A DNA stretch of 64,000 nt, taken from Basidiobolus meristosporus CBS 931.73 (lineage: Eukaryota > Basidiobolomycota > Basidiobolomycetes > Basidiobolales > Basidiobolaceae). The stretch covers positions 1 to 64,000 of the forward strand of contig MCFE01000474.1 of the NCBI GenBank assembly GCA_002104905.1, in the 5' to 3' direction. Numbering within the stretch: the first letter of the stretch is position 1; every line of letters begins with the position of its first letter. Below are positions 23,031-33,121 of the stretch, in pieces. The notes under the pieces were generated by a model that was not told the origin of the DNA, searched no databases, and was given only the letters and a program-made list of their open reading frames with translations. Position numbers and translations under genes: made by a program.

Positions 23031-23399
23031 ATAGGGATCCTAGTGACAGATTTGGATACTTCTACTGTAGTATATTGGCATCAGTCTGTTCTTGTATGAA
23101 ATATTTATAAAACTAATGTGCTTGTTGAATTTTCCCTATATTATGCACAATGCATCTCAGATTGCATTGACATGAATCAGATCACATCAATTGCAGATTA
23201 CCTACTTGATTATAGACTCATGAGTAAATCATCAATGAAATAAGTAAGTCATTGTTTAAGGATGGTATTTGCAACATAATGATGGGATACCTGGCAATTG
23301 ATGGAGACTTAATCATAATACATGGGAAATCAGATAAATTAAGCTAATTGTGTCAGCTCAGTTCATTTACCACTACTTGATCATGTACCAATTTTGATC

Positions 23400-24143
23400 T
23401 GACTCACTCATCTGACTGGTCTTTTGTCATCAACCTTATCACTACTGCACCAATACATTTTGACACATTAGAGGAGATCTATACCAAGTACTGCAGACTA
23501 TCTACCCTAATCTACTCAAGGAGATCCCTTGTTAGGCTTCTCTGGCACTACAAGACCTATTGCCCTATCCCAGAGTACTCAGCAACAGGTTTATATAAGG
23601 AGTTCTTGGGACACCTTCCCAGTCAGGATTAACAGACCTTCTGAAGAGCAGAGGCACTTTTATTCCGGCAAATACAAGGCACACTGTGTGTTGTTCCAAG
23701 CACTGTCTGATGCTGAAGGTGACATCATCTGGCTTAGTGGACCATTTGCTTGAAGTAGGATTGACAAAGCACTCTGGGTAGAGAATCATCCAGCACTCAG
23801 TAGAGGGGAGAAATGCATCACAGACTGAGCTTATATAGGAGAGAATTGTCACAGATTGGGATGTATTATAGCTCATAGGAAGCCAAGGAATGGAGTGCTT
23901 ATCATGAAGTAGAAGCTCTACAATAGGATATTTAACCATTTCAGATTGGGAGTAGTGCATACACTTGGATATCTAAAGAGATTCAGCACATTGGCAGGTA
24001 AATACCTAGCAAATTCATATACAGGAGAAAACAGCAGAATAGATAAAATAGCTAAGATACTTATTGTTGCACAGTATATATGTACAAGAAGACTTCTACT
24101 GCAAGAAATCTGCCTAGATAATTATAACAAGTCAATAAAGTAA
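23400..24143 (+). pseudogene. decayed Harbinger transposase
   Basis: It is colinear with 9830-10706. It lacks about 90 codons after CPI/CPT (residues around 56-108) and has stops after SGPFA and in SDTEL-type positions. The readable parts include DTFPVRINRPSEEQRHFYSG and LGYLKRFSTLAG. The catalytic GSRHD is altered to SRIDK. It is inactive. Confidence 0.75.
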
Positions 24144-24239
24144 GAAAATCATTGTTCTGAGCAACATAGGCAAGATTGAGCAAAAATACCAGTAACTGTA
24201 TCCTACCACTAGCATTATGTTGAAAACTAGAGTGCAAAA

Positions 24240-24590
24240 TGTGAGTACTAAATGTAACACCTACTCTTTGCCCAAGAGTCCCCCAGAGTCATACCCAAAG
24301 TCTGCCCAGTATCCTCCCTATGAGTCCCTCAAACATCCTTCTTCTTATTCCTGTCCTTACCTAGTTAGAATGCTTACCATAACAGGAGGGTATTCACACC
24401 CTACTTTATAACATATTGCCTATCACCTAAGCCCCTCTCAGTGAGATATATACATACCCAATTGAGACAAGTTGAAAGGGACAAATGTTTGCCATAATAC
24501 ACATAAGTCTTTATTTCCTTGCTACCTTCTATTGGAAGCACTTCTGAACCAAGTGGTACTGACTTGACCCACAAGCTCTCCCAACTACCA
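24240..24590 (-). repeat. LTR-like repeat, family D (copy 1)
   Basis: It begins TGTGAGTACT and ends CAACTACCA and is about 75-80% similar by eye to 30318-30683. It interrupts the right subterminal region of Harbinger copy 2, so it inserted later. It has TG...CA ends, no coding sequence, and an AATAAA on the minus strand (TTTATT at about 24513). Confidence 0.55.
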
Positions 24591-24740
24591 AGTACAGTCA
24601 GTAGTAGCCCACACCAAACAGTGCTGTAGAGTGCCACATCAATCTGGCACTATAAACAGGCTGACACTATGCAGTACTATCCAGCAGAACAAGTCTAGTA
24701 TCTTTGCTGTAAAGAAGGAACTCAAAGAGCTCAGTTTCAC

Positions 24741-25183
24741 AGCCAGCAGTTGAGGCATTTCTCAATGTAACAGCACAGGAACACTGTACAGTCTTTGAAG
24801 CACAACAACAGTGCCCAAAGACAATGCCCACAGAAAAACCTGTTGCAGTATTGGAGGGAGAGACTATGATGTATATACCAAAGTCTAAAAATCTAGTGAC
24901 TCCAAAGATCTGTGAAGCCATTGAATGCAATGATGAAGAATGGGCTAAAATTCAAAAGGCTCTAGGAAGTCAAACACAGCATTGCCTTAAGGCTGGCATA
25001 CCATGGGACCATCAGTAACATAAGGCTCAGCAGAATGAGCTTTACTTGTTCCATGATCATTATGCTGCATTCAAACAAGCAAGCAGATTTAGGGTCAGCA
25101 TTGGTATACTAAGAGAGTTTCACAAGAATAGAAGACACTATCAAAGACCGAAGAGCAAGGGTGGCATGGCTAGAAACCAGCAG
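24741..25183 (+). pseudogene. unidentified coding-like remnant
   Basis: One plus frame is nearly open for about 150 codons, with a stop after GIPWDHQ at 25016. It reads like real protein (AVLEGETMMYIPKSKN, CNDEEWAKIQKALGSQTQHC, then LFHDHYAAFKQASRFRVSIG). I do not recognise the family. A family C LTR cuts it at 25184, and the sequence resuming at 27063 may be its continuation. It could be the non-transposase gene of the tnp2-like element downstream. Confidence 0.4.
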
Positions 25184-27062
25184 TGTGGTGGTGTATAGGT
25201 CCAAGGGAGAGATATGTCCAACACTTTTCAAGTGTTTTGTGTGTGGGGTGTTCACTGGGTGCAATAACCTCTGGCAAAAGCTTGCTAGGAATACTTTGAT
25301 CCTGGCTCTAATCTAATGTGATGGGGAATAAAGCCACAAGCTTGTCAAGGGAAAACTATTGAGCTACAATCCCTAACCTAGTTGGCGTCTTAACAAAAGT
25401 ATGTGCTGAGTTCAGTGTCCTTTGAGATGACAATGTACTAAAGCTTCCAAAGTCAAAACAACTGTAAACTCCATCAGCAGGGGCTTGATAAGAATGCAGC
25501 TGTGGTCAATAGTTACAAAGACAGAAAAGTATCTTTGCCTGCACAAGAACAAACTTGGGAAAGAATCAAATATAATAAAAGATACCTACTCTGAGTATTC
25601 CTCACAAGTAGTGCCTCCAAGGTCAGTTGGCTGTCAGTGCTGTGGTAGGGTAAGCATACCTCTCACAGACAAGTTTATTCATACAGTCATTATGATATAC
25701 TTTTCCAAATTTTATCTTATCAGTATTATCCCATTCTTCTTTTGCCCATATTATCAGTATTATCCCCATATGATGTTTACCCTGATTAGTTATTAGCATT
25801 AGTTATCCCAGATGTTATTCAGCTTTGTGATCAGTATATGTATCTACATAAGGCAAGTACCCACGTCAGTACCTGTGACACATGACCTAGGTCTGTGTTA
25901 CCATCCCTACCATTTTAATACCATATATGGTATTTCTATGTTGCACAGGTTTCAGACTACTGATTCCTGATTGGTTGAATGTGCTGTGCCTTTTAGAACC
26001 TTCCAGGACATTCTTGGTATAGTTTTAGCTCATAGTGATGTCATCAAGAATTCCACTGATACCTAGAGTCTTCTAGAACCATGTCATTAGTAATCACTTG
26101 GCAATCAGGAAAAGTATTTAAGGGAAAGCAATCCCTCATCAATAAATCATCCCTTCTATCAGTAATACTTCTGCCTTATTGATTAGCAGTTGATCACTGC
26201 ACCTGCCTTCAACAGTACATCTCAGACCTGCCATCAAGGAGCTTTTCAGGGTAGTGCACAAGACACACAGAGGCCTTTGGAGACACTTGGAGCACCTAGG
26301 AAGCTAGAGAAGCAGGTGCTTTTACCATAGTGACATATTGACAAAGACACCAGCAGTTTAGACACAGAGGTTATTGCACCCATCAGACACCTCACACACC
26401 TTGAGTTGTGTAGTTTCTCCCAGGAGTACCTCTACACCACCACAGCACGGTTTCCTGGGAGTGTCCTGTGGTCTGGGGCTGAGAATTCAGGTAGTAGCAG
26501 GTAGCAGTGATCACACTAATCAACAAGTCAGTATATTGATAAAAGGGATGATGATTAATTGTTGAGGGATAGCCTCCCTTATATACTTTTCACACTGGCT
26601 AAGTGATTACTAATCATGGTGTTTCAGAAGGTTCCAGATATCAATAAAAATCTTAATGACATCAGAAAGACCTAAGAATGCTCTAAGTAGGTGCCAGAAG
26701 GTTCTGAGAGGCACAGCACATCCAACCAATCAGGAATCAGTATTCTGAAACCTGTGTAACATAGGGATACCATATATGGTGTGGAAATGGTAGGGATGGT
26801 GACACAAGTGGATCATGTGTCATGGGTACTGGCACAGGTACTTGCCAAATATAAAAGCACTTATAGCTAGTAATCTTACATAAAGTGAGAGGTAACTTAT
26901 GCAACAAGGTAAGCAGGTGTGATAGTCAACCAGCTTATGGGATAGTACTGATCAGGTAAGACAGATGGGATAAAACTAAAATAACTGTAGTAGAGATATA
27001 GGGAAGTAGAAAATATGGGGATGAGCACATCTGTCAGTGGGTGTCACTGTCACCCCACTACA
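25184..27062 (-). repeat. solo LTR, family C (copy 2), interrupted
   Basis: Ends are TGTGGTGGTGT and CACCCCACTACA, with 4-bp flanks GCAG and GTAG that look like one mutated target duplication. Subtracting the nested 804-bp copy and a 4-bp duplication leaves 1071 bp, exactly the length of copy 1 at 1356-2426. The TATA/AATAAA core reads on the minus strand (around 26540-26590). Confidence 0.7.
25641..26444 (+). repeat. solo LTR, family C (copy 3), nested in reverse
   Basis: It starts TGTGGTAGGGT and ends ACCACCACA and is the shortened reverse complement of the surrounding LTR (ACCATATATGGTAT, GATTGGTTGAATGTGCTGTGCC, GTATTTAAGGGA then AATAAATCATCCC). It is 804 bp, a diverged subfamily. The flanks GTGC and GCAC do not match as direct repeats, so the target duplication has decayed or the ends are shifted. 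Confidence 0.7.
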
Positions 27063-27545
27063 GTAGTTTCCTCAAGAGCCTGTGACATGCAGAGCTAAAA
27101 GCTTTAAACAAGCATCAAAGAAATGTCAGGTAGCTGAAAGAGCTCCAGTAAGTGACAAGCAGGTAGATATGGATGTGCTTGTGCAACACTTATTAAGGAA
27201 AGAGAGTAGTTGCATTCAAGAAGCACTCATGCAAAGTTGTGTTGAAGGACCTGACAGTAATAAGAACTGGCAGCTTCCTCTTGAGCCCATAATAACTAGG
27301 GCCAAAAGATCAAATCATGCAGCAAGGAAACATCAGGTTGCCAGTTGAGTGCCAGTCAGGGACAAGCAGGCCAAAGCAAATGTATTAGAATAGCATTTAT
27401 CAAGGGGAAAATGTAGTTCAGTGCAAGAAACACTTGGACAAAGTAGGAGTGAAAGTCCAGGCAATGATAAAGGAAGAAGTCAACCCAAGCCAGAGACAGG
27501 TAAGCACAAGAAGAAAGCTGTGGCTCTTGCCATTTAATGTCATAA
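27063..27545 (+). pseudogene. coding-like remnant with a duplicated module
   Basis: An 88-codon open piece (27082-27348) is followed, after one stop, by a second similar module. Paired segments are APVSDKQVDMDVLVQHLL with VPVRDKQAKANVLE-HLSR, and SSCIQEALMQS with SSVQETLGQS. The family is not recognised. It may continue the remnant at 24741-25183 across the inserted LTR. Confidence 0.4.
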
Positions 27546-28479
27546 TCTTGGAATAGGCTGAATTCCCTCACAGCCAAGAAGAATTACAAACAAGACAAAG
27601 GTTGACTTCTCAAGGGCTGGAAGTATGGCCAGTTGAGCAACACTCCAGTGAGGTAGATGAGTTTACAGAGAAAGGTAGCTTGTCTACCACAACCTCAATT
27701 GTGGACAGAGTGGTGGTTGTGCAAACAGACAAAGTAGCAATGTCAAGGACTTGAGAGACTATCACAATGCTTACAGTCAAATTTTAGACATTAATAGGAA
27801 CACCAAGAGGATGCATCACTTCTTTAAGAGCAGTGCTCCAGAAAATGCACTCAAACAGTGCAAGGACTTAGTGTAAAGACTGACAAATAAGGTATCATAT
27901 CTTGTGGCACCAGCTGAAGACCAGGATATATAGGCATCAGCAAATGAACAGAACATAAAGCTGTAGGCTTCCCACTAATGTTATGGAAAAAGGGAGTTGC
28001 AGCAGAAATACTTATTGAATGATTGATTTTAAAGGTGTTACTAGTGAAGTGTGGGGTAATGCTTAATGTTGGTGTTGGTTATAGGGATTTGTATAGGCCA
28101 ATTCAATTGGCAATTGTGGTGCTACAGAACCTTCAGCAGATGTTAATTAACTTGTTATTGTTAGCCTATTTTTCCTTGCAACACACCCATGGATGAGTCT
28201 AGCAAGATTATAATATGCAAGGAGTCAATGCCCATGGAAAAAACGCCAAGAGTACTCTGCAGAGTCAAGTGAGCCCAGTATTTTATTTACTGGTGAGTAA
28301 TGAGATTTTGTGGCTAGTGGAGTGGTGTACCTGCACCAATATTAGTCATGGGGGCTATGAGGATTTACTGCAGCATCTTGACAAGGTTGTTCCACCATTT
28401 ATACTACCATGGATTTGGTACTAATGAAAACCATCATACAGCTGTCATCATATGACCCACAGATCACTGTGATACTGGC
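27546..28479 (+). other. decayed sequence, probably part of the same old element
   Basis: Scattered coding-like phrases (NRNTKRMHHFFKSSAPENALK at about 27790; MLNVGVGYRDLYRPIQLA at about 28055) lie between the unidentified remnant and the tnp2-like block. No frame stays open for more than about 70 codons. Confidence 0.3.
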
Positions 28480-29135
28480 ATGTGTTAACAGTTGCATGGC
28501 ATTCACATCAGAAAATGCCATCATGGCAAGGTTTTCAACTTGACAGGATTCCACCAACACAGGAAAAAATATTATTCACACTCCAGTTGTATTCCAGTAA
28601 TACCCAGTCTACAGAAGCTGATGCAGACTAAAAAATATTGTGAAGCTATCTATTACCACACTCAGTATCAACGGTTGTAAACATTTCCAATATATTTAAT
28701 GGCAAACACTACAAACAACCAAGAAGTAAGGGCTATTCAGATGATATATATGACCATGTCTTTGCTTTGACACATGACGGATTCTCACTCAACAAGTACT
28801 TTACCAACAAGTTCTGCTAGCCACTGATTCTCATTGACCTGAATTTACCACCAGTATTATGGTATCAGAGCAGAAACCTTCTGGTAGTACCATTGATCTC
28901 TGAGCCTTAATTACCATCTAGCCAGGATAGCCACCTGTGCTCATTACTGGATTAGTTCTCTATGCTATCCAGATGGATACTGATAAGTCATCATCATGTC
29001 AAAATGCATATTATTATTTGCATTGGAGATACCCTGGCCATCAGCATAGTAGTTGGCTCTCTATGGGCACAATGGAGAGTATTGTTTTTAAATTTATGAG
29101 ATCCAGCTGATTTACTCCATAAATCACACACATCA
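28480..29135 (+). pseudogene. tnp2-like (CACTA/EnSpm-type) transposase remnant
   Basis: Across several frames the order of phrases fits tnp2-type transposases: an early EAIYYHTQYQRL, then LTHDGFSLNKYFTNKFC, LILIDLNLPPVLWYQSRN, LLVVPLISEP, a DSHLCSLLD-F segment and KMHIIICIGDTLAIS. Family members show a DGF...NLPP...N...PGP...GD pattern. Stops and shifts are frequent. Terminal repeats were not located. The match is by pattern memory only and should be treated as moderate. Confidence 0.45.
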
Positions 29136-29269
29136 TTATTACCCAAGCACCAATACTAAAACATCATCTTCCTCTAAAGAGAACTTATAGAAATCAGCAT
29201 GCATTTGTAGTAAAGTTGGCAAGCTGTCAGCCACTTACTGGAATACAGAATTAAATGGAAACCAGAGAT

Positions 29270-29395
29270 ACATAAGACACCTTCTGAGCTCAAGTATAGG
29301 CTTACTTTGCCTTGCTGACACACTATGTCACTATTTGGCACTCCTGGCTCAATGCAGCATTATCCAACAGAACATGTATAGCATCTATATAGAAA
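29270..29395 (+). mobile_element. right-end fragment of the foldback/MITE family
   Basis: CAAGTATAGGCTTACTTTGCC, CTGACACACTATG, TTGGCACTC and GGCTCAATGC, then ATCCAACAGAACATG, follow the order of the right arm at 19590-19677. The end is degraded and no left partner was seen. Confidence 0.5.
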
Positions 29396-29778
29396 GGCTA
29401 ATCCACTGTATTACATGCTTATACATCAAGGTATTTAAAAGTGCTGACAAGCACCTCCCCCACCACCTAAGAGTAAGAAACTAACAAGACAAAAATGGAA
29501 ACCATACAATAAGGTGCAGCATGAACAAGCTGTTGCAGGCCTCAAGTTTTACCCACAGTTTACACATTGATGGAATTGCTCTTGTACTATTACCAGTTAG
29601 GACCATGGACCAAAGTTCACCATCACCCTGGTTAATAAGACACTCAGCAACATAGTACCAGATGGTCTGAGACCCTTCCATGAGGATTGACTTATTATTG
29701 CTAAAACCAAATCATGATTAAACAATTATCAGGACAAGGATAGAAGTACTTACTGGATATATGTGAGGTTCATTAGAA

Positions 29779-30306
29779 GTGGCTCTAGACAGTATAAGTA
29801 CAAATGATATGTGCAAGGAAGTTTACCTAAAAGGGAGAACAAAAGAGCATATATGGAAAGCAACAAAAGAAACTGTTCACCCAAAAGCTGGCTTTACTCC
29901 TCCCATCAGCCCAAACCAAGATGATATCAAAAGCAAGACCAACCTGCAAGAGTTGAGAGATATGAAACCAGTGTTACATGCAATAAGGACAAGCCCCAAC
30001 AACATTTGCAAGATTAAGCAGCAGGACTCTATTGCTCCATTGCATCTCTTCTTGTTCTCCAGTCCCCCTGAGGAACTTTCACAGAACCTTATGATTTGCC
30101 AATTGTATGGCTCTGTGGAAAGCATCCTTCAAGTAGCCCAAGCCACACCCCACTTAGCCACCAAATGGTATCAGGTATATGCCCACAGTCCTCCAGCATG
30201 TGACAACCAACAAAGGCACTATAGCAACTCCCTATGCTCAGTAAACAAAATTATCCCTGGAGAAGCAAGCCAGTCATTAAACTTTGAGGACAAAGCTTCC
30301 CCTTAG
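29779..30306 (+). CDS. hypothetical ORF in TE region
   Basis: An uninterrupted 175-codon frame, the longest non-transposon ORF in the TE half. It has a proline- and serine-rich middle (FLFSSPPEELSQ) and no motif, signal peptide or membrane segment that I recognise. It lies just left of an LTR-like repeat (30318). The first codon of the open frame is not clearly an initiator in a good context. It may be a leftover of a transposon gene or a chance ORF. Confidence 0.2.
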   Translation: MALDSISTNDMCKEVYLKGRTKEHIWKATKETVHPKAGFTPPISPNQDDIKSKTNLQELRDMKPVLHAIRTSPNNICKIKQQDSIAPLHLFLFSSPPEELSQNLMICQLYGSVESILQVAQATPHLATKWYQVYAHSPPACDNQQRHYSNSLCSVNKIIPGEASQSLNFEDKASP

Positions 30307-30317
30307 CCCCTAGAATA

Positions 30318-30683
30318 TGTGAGTACTGAGTATAGTACTCACTTCTTGCCCAAGAGACCCCCCCAAAGCTCCCCCAGAGCCTTATGCAAAGTCCCTCAAT
30401 ATCCTTCCTATGGCTCTCCTACACATCCTCCCTCCTATTCCTGTTCTTACCTAGCAAGAATACTTACCATAACAGCAAGGTGTTCACACCCCAATTTTAT
30501 AGCATATTGTCCATCACCTAAGCCCATCTCAGTGAGATATATTTAATGTGACAAAATCTGTCTCACTCTATTTGACTCCATTGAACATATATAACTAAAT
30601 CTTTATTACCTTACTACCTTCTATTGGAAGATATTCTGAACCAAGTGGTGCTGATTTGATCTACTAGCTCTCCCAACTACACA
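30318..30683 (-). repeat. LTR-like repeat, family D (copy 2)
   Basis: It runs from TGTGAGTACT to CAACTACACA (366 bp), flanked by GAATA and GTATA, a possible 5-bp duplication with one change. The start carries a perfect 9-bp inverted repeat, GTGAGTACT and AGTACTCAC with 6 bp between. It truncates the copia remnant that begins at about 30780. The related copy is at 24240-24590. Confidence 0.55.
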
Positions 30684-30779
30684 GTATAGAACATGATAAC
30701 TCTCCTCTCTTACTGCTGTTATAGATCTAACTGATGTCTGCATCAAGGCCACCAAAATACTCTCAAGTTCAATATCTGT

Positions 30780-32772
30780 ATGCAAGGCAACAGCAGAGGG
30801 TTCAGTTTTGGTTTTGACAATTCTGGATGGAGGATCACTTAAAATGCTCAAATGAAGAAACACCAATGCTTTGACACAGAACATGTGGGCACATCACTTT
30901 TGATCATTTGCTTAAAATGATCAAAGATTAGCTAATTTCCAGAGTAAAAATTGATACCCAAGCAAATTTGGAGCACTGTCAAGCCTGCATATATGGGAAT
31001 TAACTCATGCAACTATTTAAGAGGTCTTTATTAATCAAAACCCACTGGATCTAATTCACTGAGATCTGTGTTGACCAATGCAAAATATATCCTTAAGCTG
31101 GATGAAGTAGTTCATCATTTTTATTGATGTTTATACATGATATATGTGGGTCTACTTCATGGAATGAAAGAATAAGCTCCATCTAAGTTTAGGGACTTTA
31201 AAGCCTGGTGGAGAGAGAAACTGGTGAAAAAATCAAGGAAATACGCTCCAACAATGGTGAAATAGATACCTGAAAACTCTTCATCCACTTGTGTGAGATT
31301 CATGTGATTATATATTAGATTACTGTACAATACTCTCCACAGCAAGATGGGTATCAGATCATAGAAGCAGATCAATCACCAATATAGCAATATAAACAAT
31401 CCATAATCAAAAAATATCTTGAGATATTTTGGTGGAATCAGTTGCTACAGCTTTTGATCTCAGAAGTAGGAGTTCCAGCAGTATACTTTGTGATTCTACT
31501 CCATTTGAGGCATAGTATGGATACAGACCAAGTGCAGAACATATAAGAGTATTTAAGTGCCCTGCTTTTGCCAAGAAACTGTCTGGGAATCAGTCAAAAC
31601 TTATGCCAAGAGTGTAAAATACATATTTTTGGCCTACTGCCATGAAAGTAAGAATTATGGGCTTTGAAGTACTAAAGTAGAGAACTTCAGCAAGTTCAGG
31701 TATGTGCCACTTGATGAAAACTCAAAATTCTCATAATATATGACATCAATTGATGCCAAAACTCAGATCTCCGGCCCACTAAGAGTGAGGATTGAATCAA
31801 AGTAGAGTAATGAAAGCTTACTTACTTCAGCAGACTCTACAGGCCTAGTTCACTGTGATTCAGTGCCCAGGAATATCCCAGAAGTGATTATTCCAGTATT
31901 ACAAGCCAGGAGATCCAATTGGACTAGAAATAACCCAAATTACAATATTCTATGGGTACAAACTTAGCCTATGTCTATTAAGTCCATATTGATCAGCCCT
32001 AGACAGTTAAAGAGACCCTAAATAGCCTGCAGACAGTATTTTAGAGATTTGCAATGACTGAGGAGTATATGGCCCCAATGGAATATCAAACTTAGGACTT
32101 AGCCAAATTACCTATCAACCAAAAGTTAATTGAATGCAGATGGGTCTTCAAGACAAAATTCAAGGCTGATGGTACAATTGAAAGATCTAAAGTAAGACTT
32201 GTGGCCAAAGAGTACTCCCAAACAAAAGGACTGGACCATACTGAATTCTTTGCACCAGTTACCAAGTTCAATTCCATCAGACCAAAATTGGCTATTGCAG
32301 CCAATTATAAGTTTTTATTCATCAAATGGATGCAATATTGCACTTTTGAATAGGGAACTTGTTGAGGACATGTACATCAGCCAGTCTGATGAGTTGGCTG
32401 ACCAAGATAACCCCCATTTGGTCTGCAAGCTCAAATAATCCTTAAATGATCAGAAACTATCACTAAGAGCCTGGATTCACAAGATATGTGCTTACTGGGA
32501 CCCTTTGAGTTTCCAAAGAAGTATTGCTGACTAAGGTATCTACTAAAAGCCATATAGAGCAAATGCAGCTCTATTAGCACTATATGTATATGATCTTATT
32601 ACAGCCACCAATAACCAAAAAACATTGCAATAGACTAGATCCAGCCTATCTAAGGAGCTAAAGGTATTCAATCTTGAGGAACTGTAACTACTTTGGGATA
32701 AAGCCCCCTTTAGACATAAGTACTCAGAATACTGCCCTGAGCCAGTCCTAGTGTGTACAAGATATATTCAAG
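30780..32772 (+). pseudogene. older copia element, left part
   Basis: Decayed pol reads in plus order: protease-integrase linker (TAEGSVLVLTILDGG) at about 30790, the integrase zinc region (GHITFDHLLKMI, then CQACIYGN) at about 30890-31000, the PSAEHIRVF region at about 31525, and RT (ECRWVFKTKFKADGTIERS) at about 32135-32300. The frame then breaks at 32772, inside the codons of YIQDILKK. The same codons resume at 37273, so the younger copia sits in the gap. Confidence 0.75.
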
Positions 32773-33121
32773 TGCTGTAAGAGTCTTGGAGATATTGGAA
32801 ATGATTGGGAGAACTAGTACATTATGTGGTTTTCACTTAATGATTTATTGAATGTAAAAGTAGTATTTATACTTTTACATGGTCTTGGCATTACAAACAC
32901 GTAAAATAGGCTAAGGAAGGTCCCAAGAACATGTGTGCAAAGTTTGGGGCTGTTTGGACAACTTTGAAAATTTTCATGTTCTGGGTACCTGGTATTTTGG
33001 TGAAAATATTCCAAGTAAATCCTGACAAGGAATTTGGTCGGTATTCTCTAGGATTTGAGGGTAATGATCTAAGTGACTAAGTTAGGTGAATATTAAGGTG
33101 GAAATACAAATTTTTACAACA
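32773..33121 (-). repeat. copia 3' LTR
   Basis: 349 bp, TGCTGTAAGAG to TTTTTACAACA as read on the plus strand. On the coding strand it has an AGTATAAATAC box (about 32863-32875) followed about 15-20 bp later by AATAAA. Confidence 0.9.

Larger units (their letters stand above)
22490..24697. mobile_element. Harbinger-like element copy 2, decayed and left-truncated
   Basis: It is colinear with 8905-10890 of copy 1: companion-gene sequence (minus, 22490-23030), spacer, transposase (plus, 23400-24143), and the right end with AGTGCCA words and CAGCAGAACAAGTCTA at about 24697. The left part is absent. An LTR (24240-24590) has inserted into the right subterminal region. CpG sites of copy 1 appear here mostly as TpG or CpA. 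Confidence 0.7.
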
